A program made the translations under genes and the position numbers. A model generated the notes under the pieces. That model was not told the DNA's origin, ran no database searches, and saw only the letters and a program-made list of their open reading frames with translations. DNA of 64,000 nucleotides from CBDFHV01 sp965247705 (GTDB lineage Bacteria; Pseudomonadota; Alphaproteobacteria; Rhodospirillales; CAMCUA01), in the NCBI GenBank assembly GCA_965247705.1, contig CBDFHV010000059.1, positions 1-64,000 of the forward strand, in the 5' to 3' direction. This document shows, in pieces, positions 1-7,755 of the stretch (position 1 is the stretch's first letter; each line of letters begins with the position of its first letter).

Positions 1-352
1 CGTGTAGACGCGTGGCATCGTGATCGAATGGCTTGAGGAGGGCGGAAACCACTCTGTAGTCCGCAAATCGTTGATACGTGAAACGGATAACGCCTACGGC
101 TATGTCGGTGTGGTACGCTACGTCTGCAGTGAGCACTCCTTCGTTGAGCAATTGCCCGAGTAGCGTGCTCGGCCACTGCTGACACGCAGGTGCGAACTCG
201 TTGACAATCTCAGTGCTGCTTTCGCGTGCAAGATAGTCGCAATTATTAGCTGCGAGCGCGTTGCTGAAGGCGTCGATTGCAGCTTCTGAGTCGGACCCGA
301 TTTCCTTGGACACAGAATTGGCTTAATCGAAGTGTCCAAGGAGGACCGGAAC

Positions 353-763
353 ATGACCGATAATTTTGAGAAGAAAGTTGCTGTTGATGGGCCTGTGGTA
401 AATGCGGGCGAGCTTGGCTCGTCCACGTTTTCCCCAGGACAGGCTTTGCCGGCAGGCCCGCTGGGACTTGGCCAGCGATGGACGGTGGCGCGCAAGCGTG
501 AGGTCGTTCTGCGGCTTTTGCGTGACGAGCCGGTGCAACTTCTGTCGCGCCAGTTGGGCGTAGAGATCTTCCGGCTCGAGCAGTGGCGTGAGAAAGCGAT
601 CGGCGGGATCGACGCCTCGCTCAAGCAACGCAAGGGCGATCCGGTGCAGGCGGAACTGGATAGCGCCATGAAGCGGATCGGAGAGTTGACCATGCAGGTG
701 GAACTGCTGGAGGCCAAGACGGAGACCTTCGGCCCTTTGGGGCGGCGGAGGTCGCGGCGATGA
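353..763 (+). CDS. IS3-family transposase OrfA (helix-turn-helix subunit)
   Basis: A 136-residue protein. The central part, with VARKREVVLRLLRDEP followed by LSRQLGVEIFRLEQWRE, is the helix-turn-helix that recognises the element ends in IS3-family OrfA proteins. The C-terminal third is helical and leucine-rich, as in the usual OrfA zipper. The ATG at 353 is chosen over an in-frame GTG at 332 because a strong AAGGAGG site (338-344) sits at the right distance before it. The ORF ends in ATGA shared with OrfB, so translation is coupled by overlap rather than by an obvious slippery heptamer. The ribosome binding site lies inside an 11-bp hairpin formed with the left end (see findings). Confidence 0.8.
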   Translation: MTDNFEKKVAVDGPVVNAGELGSSTFSPGQALPAGPLGLGQRWTVARKREVVLRLLRDEPVQLLSRQLGVEIFRLEQWREKAIGGIDASLKQRKGDPVQAELDSAMKRIGELTMQVELLEAKTETFGPLGRRRSRR

Positions 764-1665
764 GTGCCGCCACCTCGCCCGGCACGGGTCTGGCCTGCGG
801 CCTGCGGCGGGTCTGCGCCGCCTGGGGCATGGCCCGCTCCTCGTTCTACGCCGTGACCTCCGGCCAGCACGCCGAGCAGCCGCCGGCAAAGCGTCGGGGA
901 CCGAAGCCCGCGATCTCGGACCAGGCGCTGCTGGTGGCGATCGAAGCCGACCTGGAGGCATCGCCCTGGGAGGGCGAGGGCTACCGCAAGGTCTGGGCTC
1001 GGCTTCGGGTCTGTCGCGACATCCGGGTTGCCCGCAAGCGGGTGCTCCGCCTGATGCGCGAGAACAATCTGCTCTCGCCCCATCGCTGCCGCCGCCGTGG
1101 CGGCAATCCCCATGACGGTGAGATCATCACTCATGCCCCGAACCTCATGTGGGGCACCGATGGCGTTCGGGTGTTCACGGTGGACGACGGCTGGGGCTGG
1201 ATCTTCACCGCCGTCGAGCATTGGAACGCCGAGTGTGTCGGCTGGCATGTCTGCAAGCGCGGCGACCGCTTCGCCGCCCTGCAGCCGATCTCCATGGGGC
1301 TTGCCGGGCTGTATGGCTCGACCGCGGCCGGCGCGGCTCGGGGGCTGGCCTTGCGGATGGATCACGGCTCCCAGTATCTGTCGGACCACTTCACCAACCA
1401 GATCAAGTTCTGGGGCATCCAGCCGTCCTACGCCTTCGTCGCCGAGCCCCAGACCAACGGCGTCGCCGAGCGGTTCAATCGCACGCTGAAGGAACAGATC
1501 ATCCATGGTCGCATCTACCGCAACATCGCGGAGCTGCGGGACGCCGTCCGCGACTTCGTCGAACTCTACAATGCCCAGTGGATCGTCGAAAAGAACGGCT
1601 ACCTGAGCCCCGCTCAAGCTCGTCAGGCGTGGCACGCCGCGATCTCAATCAGGCCCGCCGCGTGA
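760..1665 (+). CDS. IS3-family transposase OrfB (DDE integrase-type catalytic subunit)
   Basis: A 301-residue protein with the rve/DDE catalytic core. D134 lies in WGTDGVRVFTV, D201 in MDHGSQYLS, and E237 in NGVAERFNRTLKEQ. The D-E spacing of 35 residues is the retroviral-integrase D(35)E signature. An HTH_21-like N-terminal region (EGYRKVWARLR and following) precedes the core. Its ATG overlaps the OrfA stop by four bases. No frameshift or stop interrupts it, so the enzyme should be functional. It acts on the terminal repeats at 302-314 and 1674-1686. Confidence 0.9.
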   Translation: MSAATSPGTGLACGLRRVCAAWGMARSSFYAVTSGQHAEQPPAKRRGPKPAISDQALLVAIEADLEASPWEGEGYRKVWARLRVCRDIRVARKRVLRLMRENNLLSPHRCRRRGGNPHDGEIITHAPNLMWGTDGVRVFTVDDGWGWIFTAVEHWNAECVGWHVCKRGDRFAALQPISMGLAGLYGSTAAGAARGLALRMDHGSQYLSDHFTNQIKFWGIQPSYAFVAEPQTNGVAERFNRTLKEQIIHGRIYRNIAELRDAVRDFVELYNAQWIVEKNGYLSPAQARQAWHAAISIRPAA

Positions 1666-1790
1666 GACAAACTTGTGTCCAAGGAACCGGGTGCGCTACA
1701 ATCAGTGAGCGCATCTTCAGCCGCCAGCGGCGGCGCAAGCGCAAATATCACTCCCGCCAACGGGACGAACGCGGCAAGTCTGATAATCAT

Positions 1791-2328
1791 TATGGACGCC
1801 TCTCGATGGTAGAACCGGTATGATGCTCCGCTCCAGCCCGTTTGCAAGGATGATAGTCGCCTCGGTCGGTACCGGGAATGTCGTACCGATGGGCCGCCTG
1901 GTTGCGTCGAGGACACGGTGCGGCCGCCGCGGCGTACCGTCGACTGACCCTCCATCCAGATGTTGACCTTCGCGTATCTTGTGTTGCGGGACCGGCCAGC
2001 GCACGCCAATGGCGGTTCACGGCCGTACCGGCGCATCGGAAAAGCCCAATGAATTCAATGCCCGGGTTGGAACCCGGTCTCGCCCGCCCGAGCGAACGAC
2101 ATTCGAACTCCGGGAGTTCGAAATTTCTCTAACCCATTGAAATTTCTACGGTCTGAAATCCCGTACCGAATCGGCGCAGTCAACAGTCGCGGAGAATATC
2201 GGCGGAGAGAGAGCGGATTCGGGCCGAAACGCGGGACCGTCGGTCAACGGTCGTCGGCCGAAACCCGCGCAGAAGCTGGGGGTTTCGGCACCGTCCGAAG
2301 CTGCGGGAGAAAGTTCGGACGTGAGGCT
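1791..2328. other. Gene-free stretch with several palindromes
   Basis: This is 538 bp with no convincing coding region between the interrupted secreted-protein gene and tRNA-Ser. It contains a perfect 10-bp inverted repeat with a one-base centre at 2102-2122 (arms TTCGAACTCC). A 7-bp inverted repeat with a two-base loop lies at 2063-2078 (arms CCGGGTT and AACCCGG). The 9-mer GAAATTTCT occurs twice near 2120 and 2140. Neither palindrome has a T-tract, so they are not standard terminators. The start of the interrupted gene implies that its promoter lies in the left part of this stretch. Confidence 0.5.
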
Positions 2329-2417
2329 TGGCGGAGGGGGTGGGATTCGAACCCACGGTACCCATAAGGTACAACGGTTTTCGAGACCGCCCCGATCGGC
2401 CGCTCCGGCACCCCTCC
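2329..2417 (-). tRNA. tRNA-Ser (anticodon CGA)
   Basis: The minus-strand sequence folds as a class II tRNA. The acceptor stem is GGAGGGG paired with CCCCTCC, followed by discriminator G and an encoded CCA. The anticodon stem GCGGT/ACCGT encloses the loop CTCGAAA (anticodon CGA at 2381-2383 on the plus strand). A long variable arm is present, and the T arm contains GGTTCGAATCC. The 89-nt length and the long extra arm are typical of tRNA-Ser. It reads UCG codons. Confidence 0.95.
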
Positions 2418-2463
2418 GCGCAATCGCGAGCCGGCTGGGTGGCGCGGCCCGTGAAGGGCGCGG

Positions 2464-2492
2464 ACCATAGCCAAAGCACCCGATTGCCGCAA
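2464..2492 (-). promoter_or_regulatory. Sigma-70-type promoter for tRNA-Ser
   Basis: On the minus strand, TTGCGG (2487-2492) is followed after 17 bp by TATGGT (2464-2469). Transcription would begin near 2457, about 40 nt before the mature tRNA 5' end at 2417. Confidence 0.5.
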
Positions 2493-2560
2493 GCGCGGGC
2501 GGCGGGGCTTGCGCCGTGGACAGCCTCTTCCACCCGCTCCCCGACGGGGCGGGGCGAGCG

Positions 2561-2588
2561 TTGACTTGCCGGCAGCGGCGGGTATAGT
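2561..2588 (+). promoter_or_regulatory. Sigma-70-type promoter for rplU-rpmA
   Basis: TTGACT (2561-2566) and TATAGT (2583-2588) are separated by 16 bp, a near-consensus housekeeping promoter. It lies about 85 bp upstream of the rplU start, leaving a leader of about 75 nt. Confidence 0.65.
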
Positions 2589-2671
2589 GCCGCCTCTTTC
2601 GCGCCTCCCGATCCGGGGAGGGCTCCCGTTGTGCGCGCCCCATGGCGCTCTTCAGTTCGGACCGGCCCGTC

Positions 2672-3130
2672 ATGTTCGCTGTCATCAAGACCGGTGGAAA
2701 GCAATACCGGGTTAGCCCCGAGGACGTCATCCGCGTCGAAAAGCTGGCGGTGGAGCCGGGCAGCAAGATCACCATGGATCAGGTGCTGATGGTCGGTGGC
2801 GACGGCGAAGCGCAGGTCGGCGCGCCCCTTCTGGACAAGGCCAAGGTGTTCGCCAAGGTGGTCGAACAGACTCGGGGCGACAAGATCATCGTGTTCCGCA
2901 AGAAGCGGCGCAAGCGCTACAAGCGCACCATGGGTCACCGTCAGGACATCACGGTGCTGCGGATCACCGACATCAGTCCCGACGGCAAGGCACCGAAGGC
3001 CGCCAAGTCGCGGGCCAAGCCAAAAGCCAAAGCAGAGGCGGCGCCGGCGGCAGCCAAAACCGAGGCGGAAACAACCGCGGTCGCCGAGGACTCGGGCGCT
3101 GGAACGGCATCCGGCGACAGCAAGGAGTAG
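2672..3130 (+). CDS. rplU: 50S ribosomal protein L21
   Basis: Structural protein of the large ribosomal subunit that binds 23S rRNA. The start at 2672 gives MFAVIKTGGKQYRV, the standard L21 N-terminus; an upstream in-frame ATG at 2642 would add ten unrelated residues. Residues 1 to about 105 cover the conserved L21 domain, including FRKKRRKRYKRTMGHRQ. The last 47 residues are an Ala/Lys/Glu-rich low-complexity tail, beyond the usual length of about 103. Such extensions occur in alphaproteobacterial L21 proteins. rpmA follows after 6 bp, the conserved pairing. Confidence 0.96.
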   Translation: MFAVIKTGGKQYRVSPEDVIRVEKLAVEPGSKITMDQVLMVGGDGEAQVGAPLLDKAKVFAKVVEQTRGDKIIVFRKKRRKRYKRTMGHRQDITVLRITDISPDGKAPKAAKSRAKPKAKAEAAPAAAKTEAETTAVAEDSGAGTASGDSKE

Positions 3131-3136
3131 ACGGCC

Positions 3137-3394
3137 ATGGCTCACAAAAAGGCAGGCGGCAGCTCCCGCAACGGCCGCGACAGCGCCGGCCGGCGGCTTG
3201 GTGTCAAGAAGTACGGCGGCGAAGCGGTCATCCCGGGAAACATCATCGTCCGCCAGCGCGGCACCAAGTTTCATCCCGGTGACAATGTGGGCATCGGCAA
3301 GGATCACACCCTCTTTGCCCTGATCGATGGTAAGGTGAAATTTCGCCACCGGTCCGGCGGCCGCGTCTTCGTCGGTGTGGAGCCGGCGCCCTGA
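3137..3394 (+). CDS. rpmA: 50S ribosomal protein L27
   Basis: An 85-residue L27. The N-terminus MAHKKAGGSSRNGRDS and the block GGEAVIPGNIIVRQRGTKFH are diagnostic. The N-terminal arm reaches the peptidyl transferase centre in the ribosome. No firmicute-type cleavable leader is present. It is co-transcribed with rplU and followed by a rho-independent terminator at 3424-3449. Confidence 0.97.
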   Translation: MAHKKAGGSSRNGRDSAGRRLGVKKYGGEAVIPGNIIVRQRGTKFHPGDNVGIGKDHTLFALIDGKVKFRHRSGGRVFVGVEPAP

Positions 3395-3423
3395 GTTTTC
3401 CCGCGACATCACGGAATCAGCAG

Positions 3424-3449
3424 GGGGATGGGTCGCCATCCCCTTTTTT
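3424..3449 (+). terminator. Rho-independent terminator after rpmA
   Basis: An 8-bp perfect stem (GGGGATGG at 3424-3431 paired with CCATCCCC at 3436-3443) has a 4-nt loop and is followed by six T residues. It closes the rplU-rpmA unit, so obgE probably has its own promoter in 3450-3554. Confidence 0.85.
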
Positions 3450-3554
3450 CGTTGGCCGGGCGGATCGAGACAGACCCCGCGGGTACGGGGACGGTGCCAT
3501 GAGCCGGCGTTCGGCGGCGCTGCGGGGTAATCCCCTGGCCCCGGGGTCCGGGTC

Positions 3555-4580
3555 GTGAAATTCCTCGACGAAGCCAAGGTCTATGTACGCCCCGGGGCCG
3601 GCGGCGACGGCTGCGTTGCCTTCCGGCGCGAGAAATACGTCCCCCGGGGCGGCCCGGCGGGCGGTGACGGCGGCCGGGGCGGCGACGTGGTCGTCCATTG
3701 CGTGTCGGGTCTGAACACCCTCATCGACTTCCGATATCAGCAGCATTTCAAGGCCGGCCGCGGCCAGCACGGCATGGGCAAGGGCCGCAACGGCGCCGGC
3801 GGTCGGGACGTGGTGCTCAAGGTGCCTTCCGGTACCCAGATCCTGGCCGATGACAAGCGGACCGTGATCGCCGACCTGACGGAGGAGGGACAGCGCCTGA
3901 TCCTCGCCCGCGGCGGCCGTGGAGGCCGCGGCAACGTCCACTTCAAATCTTCCACCAACCGGACGCCCCGGGAGGCCGAACCGGGCGCGCCCGGCGAGGA
4001 GATGTGGATCTGGCTGCGGCTCAAGCTGATCGCCGACGCCGGCCTGGTGGGCCTTCCCAATGCGGGTAAGTCGACCTTCCTATCCGCGGTCTCCCGGGCC
4101 CGGCCCAAAGTGGCCGACTATCCTTTCACCACCCTTTACCCCCACCTGGGCGTGGTTCTGGTGGACGACCGGGAATTCGTGCTGGCCGACATCCCCGGCC
4201 TCATCGAGGGCGCCCACGAGGGTGCCGGCCTGGGCGACCGTTTTTTGGGGCATGTGGAGCGCTGCGCCGTGCTGCTGCATTTGGTGGACGGAACGGCCGC
4301 CGACCCGGTCGCCGCCTATCGCATGGTGCGCCAGGAGATGAAATCCTACGGCGCCGGTCTCGCCGGAAAACCGGAGGTGGTGGCCCTGAGCAAACGGGAC
4401 GCCGTGGCAGCGGAAGATCTGGCGGCACGATGCGGCGCCCTCGCCGCCGCCTGCGGCCGCGACGTGTCCGCCGTGTCCGCGATCACCGGCGAGGGCGTGC
4501 GGGACCTTCTGGAGGTCCTTCTGGCCCACGTGGTCCGGCAAGGCGAGGACGCCGGACGGGCGCCAGTGTATGCCCCATGA
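3555..4580 (+). CDS. obgE: GTPase ObgE/CgtA
   Basis: Essential GTPase of late 50S ribosome assembly and the stringent response. The 341-residue protein has the glycine-rich Obg fold at residues 1 to about 158, starting MKFLDEAKVYVRPGAGGDGC. The G domain follows, with P-loop GLPNAGKST near residue 166, switch II DIPGLIEGAHEGAGLG near 212, and an NKxD-equivalent SKRD (normally NKxD; here Asn is replaced by Ser). It starts at a GTG with a weak ribosome binding site. Its stop overlaps the nadD start as ATGA. The proBA genes often found between obgE and nadD in related genomes are absent here. Confidence 0.95.
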   Translation: MKFLDEAKVYVRPGAGGDGCVAFRREKYVPRGGPAGGDGGRGGDVVVHCVSGLNTLIDFRYQQHFKAGRGQHGMGKGRNGAGGRDVVLKVPSGTQILADDKRTVIADLTEEGQRLILARGGRGGRGNVHFKSSTNRTPREAEPGAPGEEMWIWLRLKLIADAGLVGLPNAGKSTFLSAVSRARPKVADYPFTTLYPHLGVVLVDDREFVLADIPGLIEGAHEGAGLGDRFLGHVERCAVLLHLVDGTAADPVAAYRMVRQEMKSYGAGLAGKPEVVALSKRDAVAAEDLAARCGALAAACGRDVSAVSAITGEGVRDLLEVLLAHVVRQGEDAGRAPVYAP

Positions 4581-5197
4581 AGGACCCTGTTGTGGCGGCG
4601 GACGGCGCGCGGCGGATCGGCATTCTCGGCGGTTCCTTCAACCCCGCTCACCAAGGCCACCTCCATGTCACCCACCAGGCCCTCGACCACTTGAACTTGG
4701 ACCAGGTGTGGTGGCTGGTATCGCCCCAGAACCCGCTCAAGGCCGCCGACGGCATGGCGTCCCTGGCGGCACGGATGGCGGAAGCCCGCCTCGTGGCCAC
4801 GGACAGGCGGATCCGCGTCACCGACCTGGAGCGGGACCTGGGCACCCGCTATACCGTGGATACTCTCAGGGCCCTGAAGCGACGGTTTCCTCAGATCCGC
4901 TTCGTCTGGATCATGGGCGCCGACCTGTTGATGGAGGTGCCCCGCTGGAAGGACTGGCGCGAGCTGTTTCGGTGCGTTTCCGTTGCGGTGTTCGCCCGTC
5001 CGACATATTTTAGTCGTGCCTTGTCGAGCCATGCGGCACGGCGGTTCGCCCGCCATCGCGTGCCCGCCGCGAAAGCCCGCGGGCTGGCGGATCGCCGACC
5101 TCCGGCCTGGGCCTTCTTTCGCACCCGGGTCAACGCGGCTTCGGCGACCAAGATTCGGGCACGGCGGGAGGTCGGGCAAGAGAGGCACGGCACATAA
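4577..5197 (+). CDS. nadD: Nicotinate-nucleotide adenylyltransferase
   Basis: Transfers AMP from ATP to nicotinate mononucleotide, making deamido-NAD in NAD synthesis. The 206-residue protein carries the nucleotidyltransferase motif GILGGSFNPAHQGH near residues 15-28 and the C-terminal ATKIRAR, which corresponds to the family's (S/T)xxxxR signature. The start at 4577 overlaps the obgE stop by four bases and places the motif at the usual distance from the N-terminus. Translational coupling to obgE is inferred. Confidence 0.93.
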   Translation: MKDPVVAADGARRIGILGGSFNPAHQGHLHVTHQALDHLNLDQVWWLVSPQNPLKAADGMASLAARMAEARLVATDRRIRVTDLERDLGTRYTVDTLRALKRRFPQIRFVWIMGADLLMEVPRWKDWRELFRCVSVAVFARPTYFSRALSSHAARRFARHRVPAAKARGLADRRPPAWAFFRTRVNAASATKIRARREVGQERHGT

Positions 5198-5211
5198 GCA
5201 AGGAGCAGACC

Positions 5212-5616
5212 ATACAGACGAACAGAGGCGGTCCACCGGCGAGCGAAGCGTTGCTTTCGCTGGTGACGAAGTCCCTCGACGATGACAAGGCGCGCGACGT
5301 GGTCGTCATCGAACTCGCCGGCAAGTCCACGATGGCCGACTACATGGTCATCTGTTCCGGCACCTCGCAACGCCAAATTCATGCCATGGCGGATCATCTG
5401 CGCGATCGCCTCAAGGCTGCGGGCGCCAAGCGGTTCGCGGTGGAAGGGCGGTCCCAAGCGGACTGGGTTCTTCTCGATGCCGGAGACGTGATCGTTCACA
5501 TCTTCCGCCCCGAAGTCCGGGATTTTTACAGTCTCGAAAAGATGTGGGGAGACGCGGCGTCACCGGTCGCGGCCGGGGAGGTGCCCGAAACATCGCCGAG
5601 CGGCATGATCGCCTGA
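5212..5616 (+). CDS. rsfS: Ribosome silencing factor RsfS
   Basis: Binds L14 and blocks joining of the ribosomal subunits when nutrients are scarce. The DUF143/Iojap domain is clear (KSLDDDKARDVVVIELAGKS, then MADYMVICSGTSQRQ, then FRPEVRDFYSLEKMWGD). The start is uncertain. The first standard start codon in frame is TTG at 5251, which has no ribosome binding site and removes residues that look native (PPASEALLSLVTKSL). A strong AAGGAG (5200-5205) instead sits six bases before an in-frame ATA at 5212, so an AUA start giving 134 residues is proposed. If the TTG is used, the CDS is 5251-5616 (121 aa). Confidence 0.9.
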   Translation: MQTNRGGPPASEALLSLVTKSLDDDKARDVVVIELAGKSTMADYMVICSGTSQRQIHAMADHLRDRLKAAGAKRFAVEGRSQADWVLLDAGDVIVHIFRPEVRDFYSLEKMWGDAASPVAAGEVPETSPSGMIA

Positions 5617-5647
5617 CCGAAACTCTCGCCAAACGCCTGATCCGGCC

Positions 5648-6115
5648 ATGCGCATCGCCATCGTCGCCGTAGGACGCTTTGGCGCCGGTCGAAAGCGCCC
5701 GGAAGCCGCCCTCTACGACCACTTCGCCGGCAGAATTCGGCCACCCCCGGTGCTTCGCGAGATTGCCGAAGCGCGCGGTCGCGGCGCCGCGGAACGAAAG
5801 CGCCGTGAAGGCCAGGCTCTGTTGAAGGCGATCCCCCCAGGCGCCGTCGCCGTCGCCCTGGACGCCGCTGGCGATCCCGTGGACAGTCCGGCCTTCGCGG
5901 CGTGGCTTGCCGCCCAAGAGGACGCCGGCGTCGATGCGCTGTGTTTCCTGATCGGCGGCGCCGACGGTCATGACGGCGCGGTGTTGGCGGCGGCCCGGCG
6001 CCGCCTGTCCCTCGGCACCATGACGTGGCCACATCTTCTGGTTCGGAGTATGCTGGCCGAACAGATTTACCGTGCCCAGACCATTCGCGCCGGTCACCCG
6101 TACCACCGTGCGTGA
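5648..6115 (+). CDS. rlmH: 23S rRNA (pseudouridine1915-N3)-methyltransferase
   Basis: A SPOUT-class methyltransferase that modifies pseudouridine 1915 in helix 69 of 23S rRNA. The 155-residue length matches the family. The cofactor-binding knot shows FLIGGADG near residue 100, and the C-terminus RAQTIRAGHPYHRA is the RlmH signature. It lies 31 bp after rsfS, the conserved alphaproteobacterial order. Confidence 0.95.
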   Translation: MRIAIVAVGRFGAGRKRPEAALYDHFAGRIRPPPVLREIAEARGRGAAERKRREGQALLKAIPPGAVAVALDAAGDPVDSPAFAAWLAAQEDAGVDALCFLIGGADGHDGAVLAAARRRLSLGTMTWPHLLVRSMLAEQIYRAQTIRAGHPYHRA

Positions 6116-6165
6116 CCCATGGTATAGGGGCGACGCGCCATGGAACATTCCATCCACGGACCCAT

Positions 6166-7755
6166 ATGACCGCCATGACCAATCAACACAGCAGGACCTC
6201 TCGCCGCTACCGTCCCGTCGTTCTCTGTATCCTCGACGGTTGGGGCGAGCGCACCGAGCGCACCGAGAATGCCATTGCCCTTGCCGACACGCCCAATTGG
6301 GATCGGTTCAAGGCCGAATGCCCCCATTCGCTGCTTCAGGCTTCGGCCGACGAGGTCGGATTGCCCGCGGGGCAGATGGGAAACTCGGAGGTCGGGCACA
6401 TGAACCTGGGCGCCGGTCGCATCGTGCAGCAGGACCTTCCCCGCATCGACTCGGCCATTGCCGACGCCACGCTGGCGACCAACCCGGCGATGAAGGAATT
6501 CGTCGCCAGGATGACCGACAGCGGCGGTGCTTGCCACTTGCTCGGACTCCTGTCTCCGGGCGGTGTCCATTCCCATCAGCGCCATATCGCGGCCCTGGCG
6601 CGGATCCTCTCGGAAGCCCGCATCCCGGTTCGGATTCATGCCTTTCTGGATGGCCGCGATACGCCGCCCCGATCGGCGGCGGGCTATATGCGGGAATTCC
6701 TCGACGCTGTCCGGGACCTGGACGGGGTTGGCGTGGCCACGGTCAGCGGCCGCTACCACGCCATGGACCGGGACAACAGGTGGGATCGTGTCGCCAATGG
6801 CCATGGGGCCCTGATGAATGCCGAAGGCGAGCGGGTCGATGACCCCGTGGCCGCCATCGAGGCATCCTACGGGGCGGACGTGTCGGACGAGTTCATGGTC
6901 CCCGTGGTCGTCGGCGAATACGGCGGCATGGCCGACGGCGACGGAATTCTCATGGCCAACTTCCGGTCCGACCGGGCGCGGGATATCCTGATGTCGCTGG
7001 TCGACCCGGCGTTCGCGGAATTCGAGCGGCAACGGGATGTGAGCTTCGCCGCCTTGCTGGGCATGGTCAGCTACTCCGAAGCCCTCGATTCGCGCTTTCC
7101 CGCGTTGTTTCCACCGGAGATGCCGACCGCTGTTCTGGGGGAGTTGGTGGCTGAAGCCGGCCTCAAACAGCTCAGGATCGCCGAGACTGAGAAGTATGCC
7201 CACGTCACCTTTTTCTTCAACGGCGGCCGGGAGAGCGTGTTCGAAGGCGAGGAACGAATTCTGGTCCCGTCCCCGAAGGTCGCCACCTATGACCTCCAGC
7301 CCGAGATGTCGGCGCCCGAGGTGACGGACAAGCTCGTCGCCGCCCTCGACTCGGCAACCTTCGATCTTGTGGTGGTCAACTACGCCAACGGCGACATGGT
7401 GGGACATACGGGAAACCTGAACGCGGCCAAGAAGGCCGCCGAGGCAGTGGACCAATGCCTGGGGCGCCTGGCCGAGGCCATCGGCCGGGCCGGCGGCGTA
7501 CTGCTGATTACGGCCGATCACGGCAACGCGGAGATGATGCAGGACCCAGAGACCCACGAGCGCCATACGGCGCACACCATGAACCCGGTCCCCTTTGTCG
7601 TCGTTGGGCCCGCGCGGTCGTGGCACGTGCGTGACGGTCGGCTGGCCGACGTGGCGCCGACCGTGCTCAGCCTGATGGGGTTGCCGAAAGCCGAGCCGAT
7701 GACCGGTACGACGTTGATTGACGAGGGACCGGTTGCCTCCGTTGCCGCCCAATAG
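6166..7755 (+). CDS. gpmI: 2,3-bisphosphoglycerate-independent phosphoglycerate mutase
   Basis: Interconverts 3- and 2-phosphoglycerate in glycolysis, using two manganese ions and a phosphoserine intermediate. The 529-residue protein has DGWGERTERTENAIA near the N-terminus, the catalytic-serine motif GQMGNSEVGHMNLGAGR near residue 74, DGRDTPPRSA, GRYHAMDRDNRW, NFRSDRARD and the metal-binding ITADHGNAEMM. The ATG at 6166 is chosen because it gives a normal N-terminus; the ATG at 6175 is an alternative. The next gene begins before this one ends. Confidence 0.95.
   Translation: MTAMTNQHSRTSRRYRPVVLCILDGWGERTERTENAIALADTPNWDRFKAECPHSLLQASADEVGLPAGQMGNSEVGHMNLGAGRIVQQDLPRIDSAIADATLATNPAMKEFVARMTDSGGACHLLGLLSPGGVHSHQRHIAALARILSEARIPVRIHAFLDGRDTPPRSAAGYMREFLDAVRDLDGVGVATVSGRYHAMDRDNRWDRVANGHGALMNAEGERVDDPVAAIEASYGADVSDEFMVPVVVGEYGGMADGDGILMANFRSDRARDILMSLVDPAFAEFERQRDVSFAALLGMVSYSEALDSRFPALFPPEMPTAVLGELVAEAGLKQLRIAETEKYAHVTFFFNGGRESVFEGEERILVPSPKVATYDLQPEMSAPEVTDKLVAALDSATFDLVVVNYANGDMVGHTGNLNAAKKAAEAVDQCLGRLAEAIGRAGGVLLITADHGNAEMMQDPETHERHTAHTMNPVPFVVVGPARSWHVRDGRLADVAPTVLSLMGLPKAEPMTGTTLIDEGPVASVAAQ

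Larger units (their letters stand above)
300..1686 (+). mobile_element. IS3-family insertion sequence, about 1387 bp
   Basis: Two overlapping transposase ORFs are flanked by 13-bp perfect terminal inverted repeats, TTCCTTGGACACA at 302-314 and its complement at 1674-1686. The triplet CCG on both sides (297-299 and 1687-1689) fits a 3-bp target duplication, because removing it restores the frame of the host gene. The outermost one or two bases on the left are uncertain: 302-1686 with an imperfect 5-bp duplication is also possible. A third, inverted copy of the end motif lies just inside the left end at 332-342. Both ORFs look intact, so the insertion may be recent and the element active. Confidence 0.85.
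1..1790 (-). pseudogene. Secreted protein gene interrupted by an IS3-family element (left end off window)
   Basis: A minus-strand gene starts at 1790 (ATG, preceded by a GAGAGG-like ribosome binding site). It encodes a clear signal peptide: a hydrophobic stretch of about 20 residues ending in LAA, then EDALTDCSAPG. The frame breaks at 1687, where the insertion element begins, and resumes at 299 on the other side, running to the window edge. Joining the two parts across the element and removing one copy of the 3-base duplication CCG (297-299 and 1687-1689) gives one continuous frame, reading ...TDCSAPGSDSEAAIDAF.... About 134 codons are visible. The mature part has three cysteines and many acidic and aromatic residues. 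I do not recognise the family. A periplasmic or secreted location is inferred from the signal peptide. The gene is presumably inactivated by the insertion. Confidence 0.75.

Noticed and set aside
118..1635. Long open frame on the minus strand across the IS3 element
   Set aside because: It runs antisense to the two transposase genes, has no recognisable motifs, and crosses both the element boundary and the disrupted host gene. It is a high-GC shadow.
1878..2367. Two short plus-strand ORFs before tRNA-Ser
   Set aside because: No ribosome binding site, no family similarity, and the second runs into the tRNA gene.
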